Numbered from the stretch's first letter, positions 6,509-16,180 are shown. The stretch is 64,000 nucleotides of DNA from Amycolatopsis sp. WAC 01376 (GCF_003947415.1 NZ_QHKL01000002.1:1116001-1180000); one strand, 5' to 3'. Numbers and translations: made by a program. Notes: a model not told the origin generated them from the sequence alone.

Positions 6509-6853
6509 TCAGAACGAGATGTTCCCGTGGATGTCGCGGGCCTGCACGACCTTCCCGGAAACCGTGCCCGAGACCGTGTTCACCACGCCACCTGTCTCGG
6601 CTCTGTTCCCGCCCGCCTTGTCCCACTCACGGTGGAGCCGCTCCGCGAATTCGGGGTCTTCGGCTTCGGCCGTGGACAGCCGCGTCGCGAGCGCGCGCAC
6701 TTCCGCGGAATCCTCCGCGGCGCCTTCGGCGGCTTCGAGTGCCGCCGTCGCCTCGAGGTCTTCGGAGAATTTCTCCTTCACCAGTTTGTACAAACCGACC
6801 ACGGATCGGGCCGCGAGTGCGGCGGCGAGAGAAATGAGGACCGGTTCTGGCAT
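6509..6853 (-). CDS. Small STAND-associated protein with IHGNISF tail
   Basis: A 114-residue protein. An N-terminal helix (VLISLAAALAARSVVGLYKLV) and a long acidic Ala/Glu-rich helical region precede a beta-type C-terminus, VSGTVSGKVVQARDIHGNISF. The same motif type (GTAVQVGAVHGDIFL) opens the STAND protein ending at 11986. In actinobacteria such tags occur at the ends of small proteins and STAND NTPases encoded together and may mediate assembly. It lies downstream of the SARP regulator on the same strand. No enzymatic motif is visible. Confidence 0.65.
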   Translation of the reverse strand: MPEPVLISLAAALAARSVVGLYKLVKEKFSEDLEATAALEAAEGAAEDSAEVRALATRLSTAEAEDPEFAERLHREWDKAGGNRAETGGVVNTVSGTVSGKVVQARDIHGNISF

Positions 6854-7187
6854 CGGATCGCTCCCCGTCGGGTCCGGTCGGGCACGGTCACCTCACGGTA
6901 CCGGTATTTCGGGAGCTTGATGGTGCCCGGACCGAAGTCCGGGCGACCCGGGTGCTTCAGCAGTTCCACCAACTCGCGACGACCGCGAAAATCGTGGGGA
7001 CGTCCGCCAGTACGGGAAGAATCAGGATCGTATTCAACTTGCTCCTAGGTAATGCGGAGATGACGGGCTTATCGTTCAAGCCCGCGCGCAGCCTAGAAGA
7101 TCAAGTTGCATTTCAGCAAATCGCCCTCTACTCAGAGTTGTTCGGCCATCCGGGTGATACCCGTCGGACATGCGCATTCGTGAGAAA
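6854..7187. other. 334-bp intergenic region, no confident gene
   Basis: This stretch between the SARP gene and the small IHG-tail gene has a lower GC content than its surroundings, especially 7020-7140. A minus-strand frame from about 6972 (MVELLKHPGRPDFGPG...) shows coding-like third positions for some 40 codons but then runs into the next gene out of frame. It may be a gene remnant. No promoter is assigned. Confidence 0.35.
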
Positions 7188-10100
7188 TCAAGTAGTCGGT
7201 GGCGTGCCGTGACGCAAGTGATCACTCTTTCGAGAGCTCCGTGGACCTATAGGGCGAGGAGGTGCCGGGAGAGCCACGGTGTCCTCTTCCCCCGACCTCG
7301 CGAGCGGGACGACCGGATCGGGCTCGTCGATCTCGGCGAGGAGCCCGTCGATTTTCTCGGCTTTCCGGTCCCTGCCCGTATCCCGGTAGAGCCCGGCGGC
7401 CTGTCGCCACACCCACCGCGCGTCCTCGCGATTCCCGCGATCGGCCAGTATCGAACCAAGCGCGACGTACGCCCGCGCCCTCCCGTTGACATGGTTCGCC
7501 CTTTCGGCCAGCTCAAGGGCGTGCTGCGCGTGACGGAGCGCGTCGCGGTCCTGGCGGCGGGCGTGCGCCAGTTCCGCCATCACGGTGTACAGCCGTGTCG
7601 CGACCGTCAGTCCGACCTGGTCGAGGAGTTCATGAGCGGGACGTTGGTGCGCGTCCGCGGCGTCCAGGTCCCCGAGTTTCGTGTAGGCGTCGACAAGCGC
7701 CGTGTGGGTGGCCACCGTGCCTGCCACGTCGTTGGCCTTCCGGCGCAGGTCGAGGGCGAGCTGATAGTGGGGCAGCGCTTGGTGGTGGAGGTCGAGTTCG
7801 ACGAGCGCGTCGCCCAGCCGGCGGGCGGCCACGGCTTGCCGCTCCCGGTCGCCGAGGGATTCCGCGAGCCGCAGGCATTCCCGGAAACGGGTGACGGCCT
7901 CGGGGAGCCGCCCGGCGTACTGGTGACGGCGCGCGAGGTTCAGCGTCACCGACAATTCCCCCACCGCGATCCCGTGGCGCCGGGACAGTTCCAGCGCCCG
8001 GCCCAGATAACGGTCCGCGAGGTCGTACGCGCCGGTGATCAGGTGGATCTCGCCGAGGTCATTGCTGGAGGACGCTTCCGCGTGGATGTTCCCGTCCGCG
8101 GCGGCGGACGAGACCGCGGTGGTCATCGTGCTGATGCAGTCTTCGTACAGCCCATAGCGCTTCAGCGTGTCGATCAGGCAATGCGGTAGCCGCCAGGCGT
8201 AGCCGTGCAGGCCGTCCTCCGCCGCGCGGCGGACCATGGACACGAGATTCGAACGTTCGAGGAGAGTCCAGCGCAGCGCTTCGGACACGTCGTCGAAGCG
8301 GTGGGGAACGCAGCCCGGTTCGAGCGGTGGCATCGGCGGCCCCTGGCGATGCGGGGAAGCGGTCCGTTGCGCCGCGTCCGCACTGTGCAGGTAATAGGAG
8401 AACATGCGGTTCCTGGCGGGCACGAATTCGTGATCGTCCCTGACGAGGACCGCCGCGAACCGGTGCAGGAGGTCGTGGACGCGGTAGCGGTCGATGTCGG
8501 CGGGCTGGGAGACGAGATGCGCCGAAACGAGCGAATCCAGGGCTCGCTGGGTTTCCAGGCGGCCGGCGGCGACCATCGCGCTCAGCGCTTCGACGCTGAT
8601 CTCCGCGCCGGGGTGGATGCCCAGCAGCCGGAAGACGCGGGCGCAGGCCGGAGGCAGTGCGCGATAAACCCAGGAAAACGCCGAATTGAGGCTGGCATCC
8701 GAGCTGTCGCCGTCATCGCCGATGTGCAGCAGGATGTCGGAATCCCGCAACTGGCCGACGAGGGTCGTCAAGGTGGCGCCTGCCCGGTTGGCGGCGCGTT
8801 CGGCGATGAGGCTGAGGGCGAGCGGAAGTCCTGCACCGATCTGCGCCAGTTGTGCCACGGCCTCCGGCTCCCGCGTCGTCCGCGCGCCGATGCGCCGGGC
8901 GAGGAATGCGGCGGAATCGTCCGGCGGCAAGGTGCCGAGGGTGAGGTTCCGGACGTCGTGGCGGACCGACAGCGCGGTGAGGCGGCGGCGTGAGGTGATG
9001 ACGACGACGCAGTCGGCCAGCGCGGTGAGCAGCGGGCCGACGTGCGCGCTGTCGGCCGCGTTGTCGAGGACGATCAGCATCCGGCGTTCGGCGAGCAGTG
9101 CGCGGAGTTTCGTCTCACGTCCGGCGGTGCCGGTGATGGAGGTGATCTCGTACCCCAAGGCGCCGAGGAGGTCGTCGATGACCTGGGTGGTCTCCACCCG
9201 CGGCGCGGTGCCGTCGCCGTGGAGGTCGATGAAGAAGGTGCCCCAGGCATGCCGGGCGCTCGTGCGATGGGTCCATCTCAGCGCGGTGGCCGTCTTGCCG
9301 ACCCCGGCCGCGCCGACGAGCGCGATCACCGCGGGATGGGGTGGTCCTTCGTGGGCTCCGGTGAGCCGGTCGAGCGACGCCAGGATCGCTTCGCGGCCCG
9401 TGAAGTCGGTGATGTCGCGGGGCAATCGGCGCAGCAGCAGCGGGACGTTCGGTTCTCGGCGGGGCGCCGTGAGCCCGGTGGCAGACGGCGCCGGATCGGC
9501 TTCGGCGAGGGAATCCTGGAAAAGACGGAGTTCTTCGGCGCCTCGGTCGTCGCCGTCGGCCAGTAGCTGGCGCCGAGCGGCGAAATAGTATTCGGTGGCG
9601 TCATTGTGCCGCCGGAGTTTGTGCAGGAGGGTCAGCCGGCGGCGGGCGAGACCGGTGATGAAACCGTGCTCGCGTTGGAGATCGTTGAGCCTGCGAAGCG
9701 CCGGATCGAACTTTTCGAGGCCGATGTACGCGTCGATCAGCAGGCCGTTGGCGGGTATCCATTCGTCGAAGATGACGGAATTCCGCCAGTTCTCCGCCCA
9801 TTCCGTATGCACTTCGGCGAGCGGAATGTCGCGCCAGAGCGGAAGGGCGCCTTCGAGCAGTGAGCGTATTCGTTCGTGATCGTGTTCGCGGAACGCCTGG
9901 TGCGCGGAAGTGATCGATTCGGCGAGCCGGAAGTAGTCGATCGCCTTACGGTCGACAAGGAGTTGGTAACCGCCGCCGGTATTGTCGAGTCTCGCGTCCG
10001 TGCCGCTGTCCTGAAGGATCGCGCGCACCCGGTTGGCGTAGGTATGCAGTGTGGCAGCGGGATTTCGTGGTGTCCGGTCCTCCGGCCATGCCTGCCTGAC

Positions 10101-10250
10101 GAGCGTATGGATGGGAATGTGCCGCCCCGCCTGAGCGAGCAGGACGGCGAGGACCGCGTGTTCTTGCGCTCTTCCCCATTGCACGGTCAAACGACCGTGC
10201 ATCCGGACGATTGTCTTGCCGAGAAATCCGAACGAAATGTGCTGCTCCAC
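7188..10250 (-). CDS. AfsR/SARP-family regulator with STAND NTPase and TPRs
   Basis: A 1020-residue pathway-type regulator. Residues 1-100 form an OmpR-like winged helix (WGRAQEHAVLAVLLAQAGRHIPIHTLVRQAWP). Residues 100-250 are the bacterial transcriptional activation domain (AIDYFRLAESITSAHQAFREHD, PLWRDIPLAEV). Residues 270-600 are an NB-ARC/STAND NTPase with Walker A LVGAAGVGKTATAL and Walker B RRMLIVLDNAAD. Residues 650-1000 carry tetratricopeptide repeats. Like AfsR it probably binds direct repeats in promoters of secondary-metabolism or accessory genes once nucleotide and ligand switch it on. No biosynthetic cluster is in the window; the nearest candidate target is the divergent gene at 10521. 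Confidence 0.93.
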   Translation of the reverse strand: MEQHISFGFLGKTIVRMHGRLTVQWGRAQEHAVLAVLLAQAGRHIPIHTLVRQAWPEDRTPRNPAATLHTYANRVRAILQDSGTDARLDNTGGGYQLLVDRKAIDYFRLAESITSAHQAFREHDHERIRSLLEGALPLWRDIPLAEVHTEWAENWRNSVIFDEWIPANGLLIDAYIGLEKFDPALRRLNDLQREHGFITGLARRRLTLLHKLRRHNDATEYYFAARRQLLADGDDRGAEELRLFQDSLAEADPAPSATGLTAPRREPNVPLLLRRLPRDITDFTGREAILASLDRLTGAHEGPPHPAVIALVGAAGVGKTATALRWTHRTSARHAWGTFFIDLHGDGTAPRVETTQVIDDLLGALGYEITSITGTAGRETKLRALLAERRMLIVLDNAADSAHVGPLLTALADCVVVITSRRRLTALSVRHDVRNLTLGTLPPDDSAAFLARRIGARTTREPEAVAQLAQIGAGLPLALSLIAERAANRAGATLTTLVGQLRDSDILLHIGDDGDSSDASLNSAFSWVYRALPPACARVFRLLGIHPGAEISVEALSAMVAAGRLETQRALDSLVSAHLVSQPADIDRYRVHDLLHRFAAVLVRDDHEFVPARNRMFSYYLHSADAAQRTASPHRQGPPMPPLEPGCVPHRFDDVSEALRWTLLERSNLVSMVRRAAEDGLHGYAWRLPHCLIDTLKRYGLYEDCISTMTTAVSSAAADGNIHAEASSSNDLGEIHLITGAYDLADRYLGRALELSRRHGIAVGELSVTLNLARRHQYAGRLPEAVTRFRECLRLAESLGDRERQAVAARRLGDALVELDLHHQALPHYQLALDLRRKANDVAGTVATHTALVDAYTKLGDLDAADAHQRPAHELLDQVGLTVATRLYTVMAELAHARRQDRDALRHAQHALELAERANHVNGRARAYVALGSILADRGNREDARWVWRQAAGLYRDTGRDRKAEKIDGLLAEIDEPDPVVPLARSGEEDTVALPAPPRPIGPRSSRKSDHLRHGTPPTT

Positions 10251-10343
10251 GGCGCCTCCCCTCCCAAGGTGTCACCGAAGTGACCGCGCTCCCACGGTCG
10301 AGTTTCGCAGGTGGATCCGGATCTGGCCAGGTCAAGGCGCGTC

Positions 10344-10359
10344 TGACAGGTATCTGTCA
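10344..10359. promoter_or_regulatory. Palindrome TGACAG-GTAT-CTGTCA
   Basis: A perfect 6-bp inverted repeat in the 270-bp gap between the divergent SARP gene and the gene at 10521, about 90 bp before the SARP start. The symmetry and position suit an operator, but no protein is known to bind it. Nothing else was seen in the gap. Confidence 0.3.
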
Positions 10360-10520
10360 TCTCTCTGGCATCTCGTGAAAGGGCGGTGTTATTCCCGGAA
10401 CAGGAGGCTGAACGATCGGGCCGCCACTCTTTTCCGCAGTGACGATGAATCACTGAAACGAGTGGAGGCGGGAATGGCGGGACGACTGCGGATTTCGTCG
10501 GCGGCGGGACGGGGGCGGCG

Positions 10521-11723
10521 ATGACCGGGATCTCGTGGGAGCGTGTGCCGGGAAGCAGGACGGCGGAGCGATGGCTGACCAGGACGGGGTGCCGCCGGGT
10601 GCTCGCGGTGGTGCCGCATATGACGGCGGGTACCCGGTTGGCGGACGTACTGCCGCTCATGGAGGCGGACGCCCGGGTGCAGATCGCCTTCACCACACCC
10701 GACGGCCCGGACACGTGGCCAGGGGTCGACGAGTACCTGCGTCGCTCGGGAGGCCTCGTCCTGCCGTGGCACCAGGCATCGCGGATGCGCTTCGATCTGG
10801 CCCTCGCGTCCAGTCACGTGGGCATCGACGAGCTGGAGGCGCCGGTGCTGGTGCTCCCGCACGGCACCGGCGGGATCCGGTCGCGGGTCAGTCCGCACGG
10901 GACGGGGATCGCGGGACATCCCAGGGATCTGCTCGTCCGCGACGGCCGGGTGGTCCCGGAAACGATGGTGTTCGCCCACGAGGACGACGCCAGGCGAATG
11001 TGCCGGGCCTTTCCCGAGGCGGCTTCGCGGGTCGTCGTCGCCGGCGACGTCTGCTACGACCGGATCCGGGCGAGCATGCCGCTGCGGCTGAGGTATCGGG
11101 ACTCGGCCGGAATCGAGGCGCACCGGAAACTGGTGGTGATCAGTTCGACCTGGTCCCCGCATTCCCTGTTCGGCGGGAACCTGGACCTGATCACCCGGCT
11201 GGCCTCGGTACTGCGAGGTCCGGAGTACCGGGTGATGGTAGCCCTGCACCCGTTGACGTGGTCGGCCCACGGGACGCGCCAGGTGCGCGCGTGGCTCGCC
11301 GAGGCGCTCGAAGCCGGGATCCGGCTCCTGCCGCCGGAGGAAGGCTGGCGGGCCGCGCTGGTGGCGTCGGACTGCGTGATCGGGGACCACGGCTCGGTGA
11401 CGCAGTACGCGGCGGGGCTGGGGAAACCGGTTCTGCTCAATCCCGGCTCCGTACTCGACGTCCGGAAGGGGAGTCTCGCCGACCTGCTCTGGAAGTCCGC
11501 GTCCGTTCTCGACCCCGCGCGGTCCTTGCGAGGGCAGGTGGACGAACTCGTCGCCGGGGGTTCACCGCGTACGGCCATCGGGAAACGGATCACCTCGATG
11601 CCGGGGGAGGCGGCGGCGCGGCTGCGCGAGGAGATCTATCGGATCCTCGCGATGCCCGAGCCGGACCGCCCGGCCGAGGTCACGCCGGTGCCGCTGCTCA
11701 CCAGAGAATGGCCGGAGAGTTGA
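10521..11723 (+). CDS. CDP-glycerol glycerophosphotransferase-like protein
   Basis: A 400-residue cytosolic protein with the architecture of a GT-B glycosyl/glycerophosphotransferase. An N-terminal Rossmann half (RRVLAVVPHMTAGTRLADVLPLME; VLVLPHGTGG, the base of a conserved histidine loop) is joined to a C-terminal half with VISSTWSPHSLFGGN, ALHPLTW and the donor-binding segment ALVASDCVIGDHGSVTQYAAGLGKPVLLN. The H-G-S motif after a D, and a following A-x-x-GKPVLL, are seen in TagF/CDP-glycerol glycerophosphotransferases and related UDP-GlcNAc epimerases. The donor and acceptor are unknown; cell-envelope polymer work is likely. The next gene overlaps its stop, so they form an operon. Confidence 0.65.
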   Translation: MTGISWERVPGSRTAERWLTRTGCRRVLAVVPHMTAGTRLADVLPLMEADARVQIAFTTPDGPDTWPGVDEYLRRSGGLVLPWHQASRMRFDLALASSHVGIDELEAPVLVLPHGTGGIRSRVSPHGTGIAGHPRDLLVRDGRVVPETMVFAHEDDARRMCRAFPEAASRVVVAGDVCYDRIRASMPLRLRYRDSAGIEAHRKLVVISSTWSPHSLFGGNLDLITRLASVLRGPEYRVMVALHPLTWSAHGTRQVRAWLAEALEAGIRLLPPEEGWRAALVASDCVIGDHGSVTQYAAGLGKPVLLNPGSVLDVRKGSLADLLWKSASVLDPARSLRGQVDELVAGGSPRTAIGKRITSMPGEAAARLREEIYRILAMPEPDRPAEVTPVPLLTREWPES

Positions 11724-12085
11724 GGGCGCGGGCGCGCGGCGCCGTCGTCGAGGTGCGGTGGACCGACGAACGCGGGCTGCCGGACCACGTGCTGGTCGCC
11801 TGGGCGGGCAAGACGCCCGAAGCCTGGCTGCGCCGCGCGGATCTGGTGATCTGCGCCGCCGCTCCGGACGCCGTCCTGAGCGCGTTGCCAGGGGCGCTGG
11901 CGGTCATCGCCGGGGATTTGATCCGGTTCCGGGATCACCGGTTCGTCCCTGGCCCGGCCGGGTCCGGGATCGACGGCTGGCCCCGCTATTCCGGCGGTGG
12001 CCCGGAAGAGCTTTCGGTGTCGTCCGCGATCGCCGCGATCCGCGCTTCCACCCGATGTGCCTTGAGATCCCTCGAACGACGGTAG
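11708..12085 (+). CDS. Hypothetical protein, 125 aa
   Basis: An ORF starting at ATG 11708, 16 bp inside the end of the preceding gene. It encodes a 125-residue Ala/Arg-rich protein (GELRARARGAVVEVRWTDERGLPDHVLVAWAGKTPEAWLRRADLVICAAAPDAVLSALPGAL) with alternating strands and helices and no recognised family. Its last 100 bases overlap the convergent STAND gene. The translational coupling and G/C third positions support real coding; the tail after about residue 95 may owe its sequence to the overlapping gene. Confidence 0.55.
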   Translation: MAGELRARARGAVVEVRWTDERGLPDHVLVAWAGKTPEAWLRRADLVICAAAPDAVLSALPGALAVIAGDLIRFRDHRFVPGPAGSGIDGWPRYSGGGPEELSVSSAIAAIRASTRCALRSLERR

Positions 12086-14124
12086 ATCTCCAGCGCCCGC
12101 TGGAGATGAGTGCGGGCCGCGTGGGTGTCGCCCTCGCGCAGCCCGCATTCCGCGAGGCTTTCGAGTGCTTCGGCGTAGTACGGATCGGCGCCGGAACGGT
12201 GCAACGTCGCCGCCGCTTCTTCCAGCAGCCGGGAGGCTTCGCCGACCTGCCCCAGGGTGAGGTGGGCGTTGCCGAGCCGTGTCTGTGCCCGTGCGTGGAG
12301 GACGACGTCGCCGATCGCCAATGCTTCGGCGGCGGAGCGCTCCAGGTGACCGATCGCCTCCTGCGTCCGCCCCAAAGCCGCGCTGGCTTCTCCTATCCGT
12401 CTCAGATGCAGCACCACACCGCGGTGCTGTCCCGCCCGCTCCGCGAGCCGCAGGGCACGGGTGAAGTACTCCAGCGCGCGCTGGTGGTCTCGGGTGCTTT
12501 GTGCGACGACGCCGAGGTGTTCCCACGCGGTCGCCTCACCGGCCGGGTCGTCGATCGTTCGAGAGGCTTCCAGGGAGGCCGCGAACTGTGTCCGCGCGTC
12601 TTCGAACTTCTCGGTGTTGAGATAGGCGTAGCCGAGCTGGATGTGCATACGCGCTTCCGCGGCGGGGTCCGCGCAGTGCCGCGCGGCGTCCACCGCCCAT
12701 TTGTGTGTCTTCTCCCACTGGCGATAATGCTTGCGGTAGAGGAAGAAACCCCACAGACCCTCGCAGAACTGCCAGACTTCCTGCCACCAGCCCTCTTCGA
12801 CGGCGGTGTGCATGGTCGCGACGACGTTCGCGAGTTCCTGTTCCACCCAGTCCAAGGCGCCCCGGGAATCGGAGAACCGTGATGGCTCCGCGTGTTCGTG
12901 GCGCGGGCTGAGCCGATGGCGGTGCGGGATGATGGCGAGATCGGCTTCGGCGACGTGGTCGAGATACCAGTTCAGCATTCGCCGCAGCGCCTCGGATCGG
13001 GTCGACTGATCCTCTGTCTTGGCCGCCTTCTGACGTGCGTGCACCCGTGTCAGATCGTGGAACTGGAACCGGTCGGGCCCGATGTCGGTCAGCAGACTCG
13101 AAACGACCAGGGAGTCCAGCGCGTCCTCGGTCTCGGTCGCGGGCCGGTCGATCGCGGCCGCGGCGAGACCGAGATCGAACTCGCGGCCGGGGTGGAGACC
13201 GAGCAGGCGGTAGACCCGCGCCGTCTCCGCGTCCAATTCGTCGAACGAAAGGTCGAAACTCGCCTGCACGACCGCTTCGTCGGCGATTCTGAGGCCCGAC
13301 AGACGGCGTTTTTCGTCGGAAAGCACGCCCACCAGCCGGGAAATCGGCCATTGGGGCCGGGTCGAGAGCCGAGCGGCCGCCACGCACAGGGCGATCGGCA
13401 TACCACCGCAGAGCGAGACCAACTCCCTGGCCCGTTCGGGTTCCGTCGTGACACGTTGCGTGCCGACGGTTCTTTCCAGCAGCCGCAAACCCGCGTCTTC
13501 GTCGAGCGGCGAGACGACGAGCGCCCGCGCGCCGTCCATGGCCAGCGCGCCGAGCCGCCATCGGCTGGTCACGACGACGACACTGTCCGGCGACGCGGGC
13601 AGCAGCGGCCGGACCTGCGCGGCGGAATCCGCGTCGTCGGCGAGGACGGCGAACCTCTTCCCGGCGGTGACCGACCGGTACATGGCCGCCTGCTCCGCCA
13701 TCTCGGCGGGCACCTGCTCCGCGGGCACGCCGAGCGCGCGGAGAAAACCACCGAGCACGTCGTCGGGAGTCGTCGGCCCGTCGGCGCTGAAGGCCCCCAG
13801 ATTCACGTAGAGCTGGCCATCGGGAAAACGGTCGACGTGCTTCGTGATCCAGCGTGACGCGAGCGCCGTCTTCCCCATTCCGCCGGATCCGGTGATCACC
13901 GCCAGCGCCGGCCCTTGCCGCTGGTCGTCGTCGAGCAACCGGGTCAGCGCGGTCAGTTCCCGTTCCCGGTCGGTGAACGACGAGGACACCGGAAGCAATT
14001 GACGCGGAACGACCGGCTTGACCCCCTGCTGGAGGAAGATGTCGCCGTGAACGGCGCCGACCTGTACCGCGGTTCCGGAGACGTCTCCGGTTATCCTGTT
14101 CTCGCGTCTGTCACCTGAGTCCAT
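11986..14124 (-). CDS. STAND NTPase with TPR repeats (AfsR-like, no DNA-binding domain)
   Basis: A roughly 712-residue signalling NTPase. The N-terminus has a short tag ITGDVSGTAVQVGAVHGDIFLQQ. An NB-ARC domain follows (residues about 45-330; Walker A VITGSGGMGKTALASRW, RFAVLADDADSAAQVRPLLP), then a winged-helix-like segment (RVYRLLGLHPGREFDL) and C-terminal TPRs (AEARMHIQLGYAYLNTEKFEDARTQF, ALEYFTRALRLAERAG, ALEIYRRSRD). Unlike the SARP nearby it has no OmpR/BTAD domain, so it cannot bind DNA by itself. It may act through partner proteins. ATG 14124 is chosen; GTG 14145 in frame lacks a ribosome-binding site. It overlaps the convergent gene by 100 bp. Confidence 0.88.
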   Translation of the reverse strand: MDSGDRRENRITGDVSGTAVQVGAVHGDIFLQQGVKPVVPRQLLPVSSSFTDRERELTALTRLLDDDQRQGPALAVITGSGGMGKTALASRWITKHVDRFPDGQLYVNLGAFSADGPTTPDDVLGGFLRALGVPAEQVPAEMAEQAAMYRSVTAGKRFAVLADDADSAAQVRPLLPASPDSVVVVTSRWRLGALAMDGARALVVSPLDEDAGLRLLERTVGTQRVTTEPERARELVSLCGGMPIALCVAAARLSTRPQWPISRLVGVLSDEKRRLSGLRIADEAVVQASFDLSFDELDAETARVYRLLGLHPGREFDLGLAAAAIDRPATETEDALDSLVVSSLLTDIGPDRFQFHDLTRVHARQKAAKTEDQSTRSEALRRMLNWYLDHVAEADLAIIPHRHRLSPRHEHAEPSRFSDSRGALDWVEQELANVVATMHTAVEEGWWQEVWQFCEGLWGFFLYRKHYRQWEKTHKWAVDAARHCADPAAEARMHIQLGYAYLNTEKFEDARTQFAASLEASRTIDDPAGEATAWEHLGVVAQSTRDHQRALEYFTRALRLAERAGQHRGVVLHLRRIGEASAALGRTQEAIGHLERSAAEALAIGDVVLHARAQTRLGNAHLTLGQVGEASRLLEEAAATLHRSGADPYYAEALESLAECGLREGDTHAARTHLQRALEIYRRSRDLKAHRVEARIAAIADDTESSSGPPPE

Positions 14125-14394
14125 TCCGAGCAGCACCCCCTGCACCGAGTCTGGTCACACGAGGCCCGCCGCGGTACCGCTTTCACAGCTAAGCCGCATG
14201 TGATGTCCACTACTGGATCGGCGCGAATCGGGTTTTTGTCGAGCTATCAACCGGGTACAAATCACGGCGGGTATTGCACTCCGTGCCAAGGGCTACCCGA
14301 ACGGTGTAGGTAATCGCCTGGTGCGGCACGGATCGGCGCTGCGAGGGCGTGCTCCCTGACTTACGCTCGAACGAGCCGAAGACGGGAGCCGGGA

Positions 14395-14871
14395 ATGACC
14401 ACGATGCCAGGACGACTCCGCGCGCCGCTGGCGCTCCTTCCGTTCCTGGTCGCGGTCGCGGTGGTCGCGCTCGTCGGAGGCCTTGCCGCGTCCGGTGCCC
14501 GGTCTGTCTACAGTGGACTGGACTTGCCGCCGTTCGCGCCGCCCGCCTGGCTGTTCGGTCCGGTGTGGACGGTCCTGTACCTCGGGATCGCGGTGGCGGG
14601 CTGGCTGTACTGGAAATCCGGCGGCGACCGCCGGGGGCTTGTCTGGTACGCGGCACAATTGGTCCTCAACGCCGCTTGGACGCCGTTGTTCTTCGCCGCC
14701 GGCGCGTACGGCCTCGCACTGGCCGACATCCTCGTGCTCGACGTCGCCATCGTCGTCACCGCGCTGTACTTCCGCCGCTCTTCCCGGGTCGCCGCCGCGT
14801 TGCTGCTGCCGTACCTCGCCTGGACGCTGTACGCGACCGCGCTCACCGTCGCGATCGTCGTGCTCAACTGA
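14395..14871 (+). CDS. tspO: TspO/MBR-family membrane protein
   Basis: A 158-residue integral membrane protein with five predicted transmembrane helices and the family signature LDLPPFAPPAWLFGPVWTVLYLGIAVAGWLYW at residues 42-73, followed by QLVLNAAWTPLFF (the W/N/P-rich third helix). TspO/PBR proteins bind tetrapyrroles and related ligands and influence porphyrin transport and stress responses. ATG 14395 follows GGGAGCCGGGA. The gene overlaps the end of eccE by 8 bp in convergent orientation. There is nothing unusual in length or motifs. Confidence 0.93.
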   Translation: MTTMPGRLRAPLALLPFLVAVAVVALVGGLAASGARSVYSGLDLPPFAPPAWLFGPVWTVLYLGIAVAGWLYWKSGGDRRGLVWYAAQLVLNAAWTPLFFAAGAYGLALADILVLDVAIVVTALYFRRSSRVAAALLLPYLAWTLYATALTVAIVVLN

Positions 14872-16180
14872 CGCCGATCGGCAGGGTGGCGGCCACCCCT
14901 TTGGCGTGCCTGCCGTCGAGCCGGTCCAGTGCCACCCCGCCCCGGCGTGCGGCGAGTTCCAGGTCCCGCACCGCGTGTTCCACCGGATGGGCACCCGCGG
15001 CGGCGATCCGGATCGACGCGCTGACCCGGGGTTCGGAATCGGCGGCACCGCGACGGGCGGTCACGGCGAGTGTCACCGCGGTGCCGGGCGCGGCGGCGAG
15101 CAGACGGCGCGTCAGATCCGCCGCGAGCGCCGGTGAAAGCGTGTCCCAGCCGTCGAGGTGGAAGGTCGCCTGGCAGATCGGGCCGCTGTGCCAGAACCGC
15201 CAGTCCTCCCGGATCCGCGCCCGGCCCGCCGTGACGTGCGCCAGCGACGCGAGCGCGCCGAGGACCTCGTTTTCGGCGAGCGCCCGCACCGGGAGCCCGT
15301 CGCGCCGCAGCTGCCGCCGTACGCGCCGGATCGTGTTCCCGAGTGCCTGCCGCACGTCGGCGTCCCGGTGGACGTCGACGGTGCGCAGCGCCTGCAGCGC
15401 GACCCAGCCGCGCGGCGGCCGTGAGCGGTCCGCGCCGACGTGGTGGATGACCTGCGCGGCGACGTCCAAGGCCTGTTCCCGCGACGGCGGCAGCAAGGTC
15501 AGCGGTGACGGCATCGGCTGTTCACGGGCGGCCGACTTCGGTTGCAGCACAGCGGTGATCCCGTCGGCGCGGCTGACCATGAACACCGTCTCGTCGCCGA
15601 TCTCGCCGGTGATCCCGGTCGCTTCCGGCGACAACAGGCGCAGCAGCGCCCGGCCGGCCTCGCCCGCGTGCCGGAGATCCCGGTCGCGGTCGCGCGTCAG
15701 GTAACCCGACGCCGAACCGAGCCAGGAGTAGAGCCAGCGTCCGCGAATCCGCACGGCGGTCAGCGCGAGGACCACCACGGCGACGGTGAGCACCGCGGCC
15801 ACCAGCGGCCAGGGCCGCCCGGCCACCAGGACGAGCGCGACGAGGACGAGTTGCCAGCAGACGATCTGCGCCATCCCGATCCCGCCGAACCGGCGGGGCC
15901 GGCGTCCGGTGACGGGCACCGGCGGATTCGGCCGCGGCGGACCGTGCGCCGGAGCGGGAACGGGCACCGCCGCGGACCAACGCGGCTGCTGCTCCGCCTG
16001 GCGAGCGGCGGTGAGCGCGGCCAGCGCCGCCTCACGTGCGGCCGCCCGCGCGGCAGGCGCCGCGTAGGCGAGCGAGTCGGGAATGGCCACTGCCCGCGGT
16101 ACGGCAGGCCCCGCCTGGGGAAGCGGCGGAGGCGGCGCCTGGTACCGCCCGCCCGTCCTGGCCGCGCCGAGATCGGTCAT
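14864..16180 (-). CDS. eccE: Type VII secretion protein EccE
   Basis: A 438-residue peripheral subunit of the ESX membrane complex. A long Pro/Ala-rich cytosolic N-terminus (residues 1-100) precedes two adjacent transmembrane helices (about 104-145: IVCWQLVLVALVLVAGRPWPLVAAVLTVAVVVLALTAV) and a C-terminal soluble domain with ITGEIGDETVFMVSRADGITAVLQPK, the usual EccE start of the periplasmic domain. The start is fixed by GAGGAG before ATG 16180. It is unusual in lying on its own, facing away from the other ecc genes and separated from eccD by about 9 kb of accessory genes. Sequence conservation in EccE is low, so the call rests on topology, motif and context. Confidence 0.82.
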   Translation of the reverse strand: MTDLGAARTGGRYQAPPPPLPQAGPAVPRAVAIPDSLAYAAPAARAAAREAALAALTAARQAEQQPRWSAAVPVPAPAHGPPRPNPPVPVTGRRPRRFGGIGMAQIVCWQLVLVALVLVAGRPWPLVAAVLTVAVVVLALTAVRIRGRWLYSWLGSASGYLTRDRDRDLRHAGEAGRALLRLLSPEATGITGEIGDETVFMVSRADGITAVLQPKSAAREQPMPSPLTLLPPSREQALDVAAQVIHHVGADRSRPPRGWVALQALRTVDVHRDADVRQALGNTIRRVRRQLRRDGLPVRALAENEVLGALASLAHVTAGRARIREDWRFWHSGPICQATFHLDGWDTLSPALAADLTRRLLAAAPGTAVTLAVTARRGAADSEPRVSASIRIAAAGAHPVEHAVRDLELAARRGGVALDRLDGRHAKGVAATLPIGVS

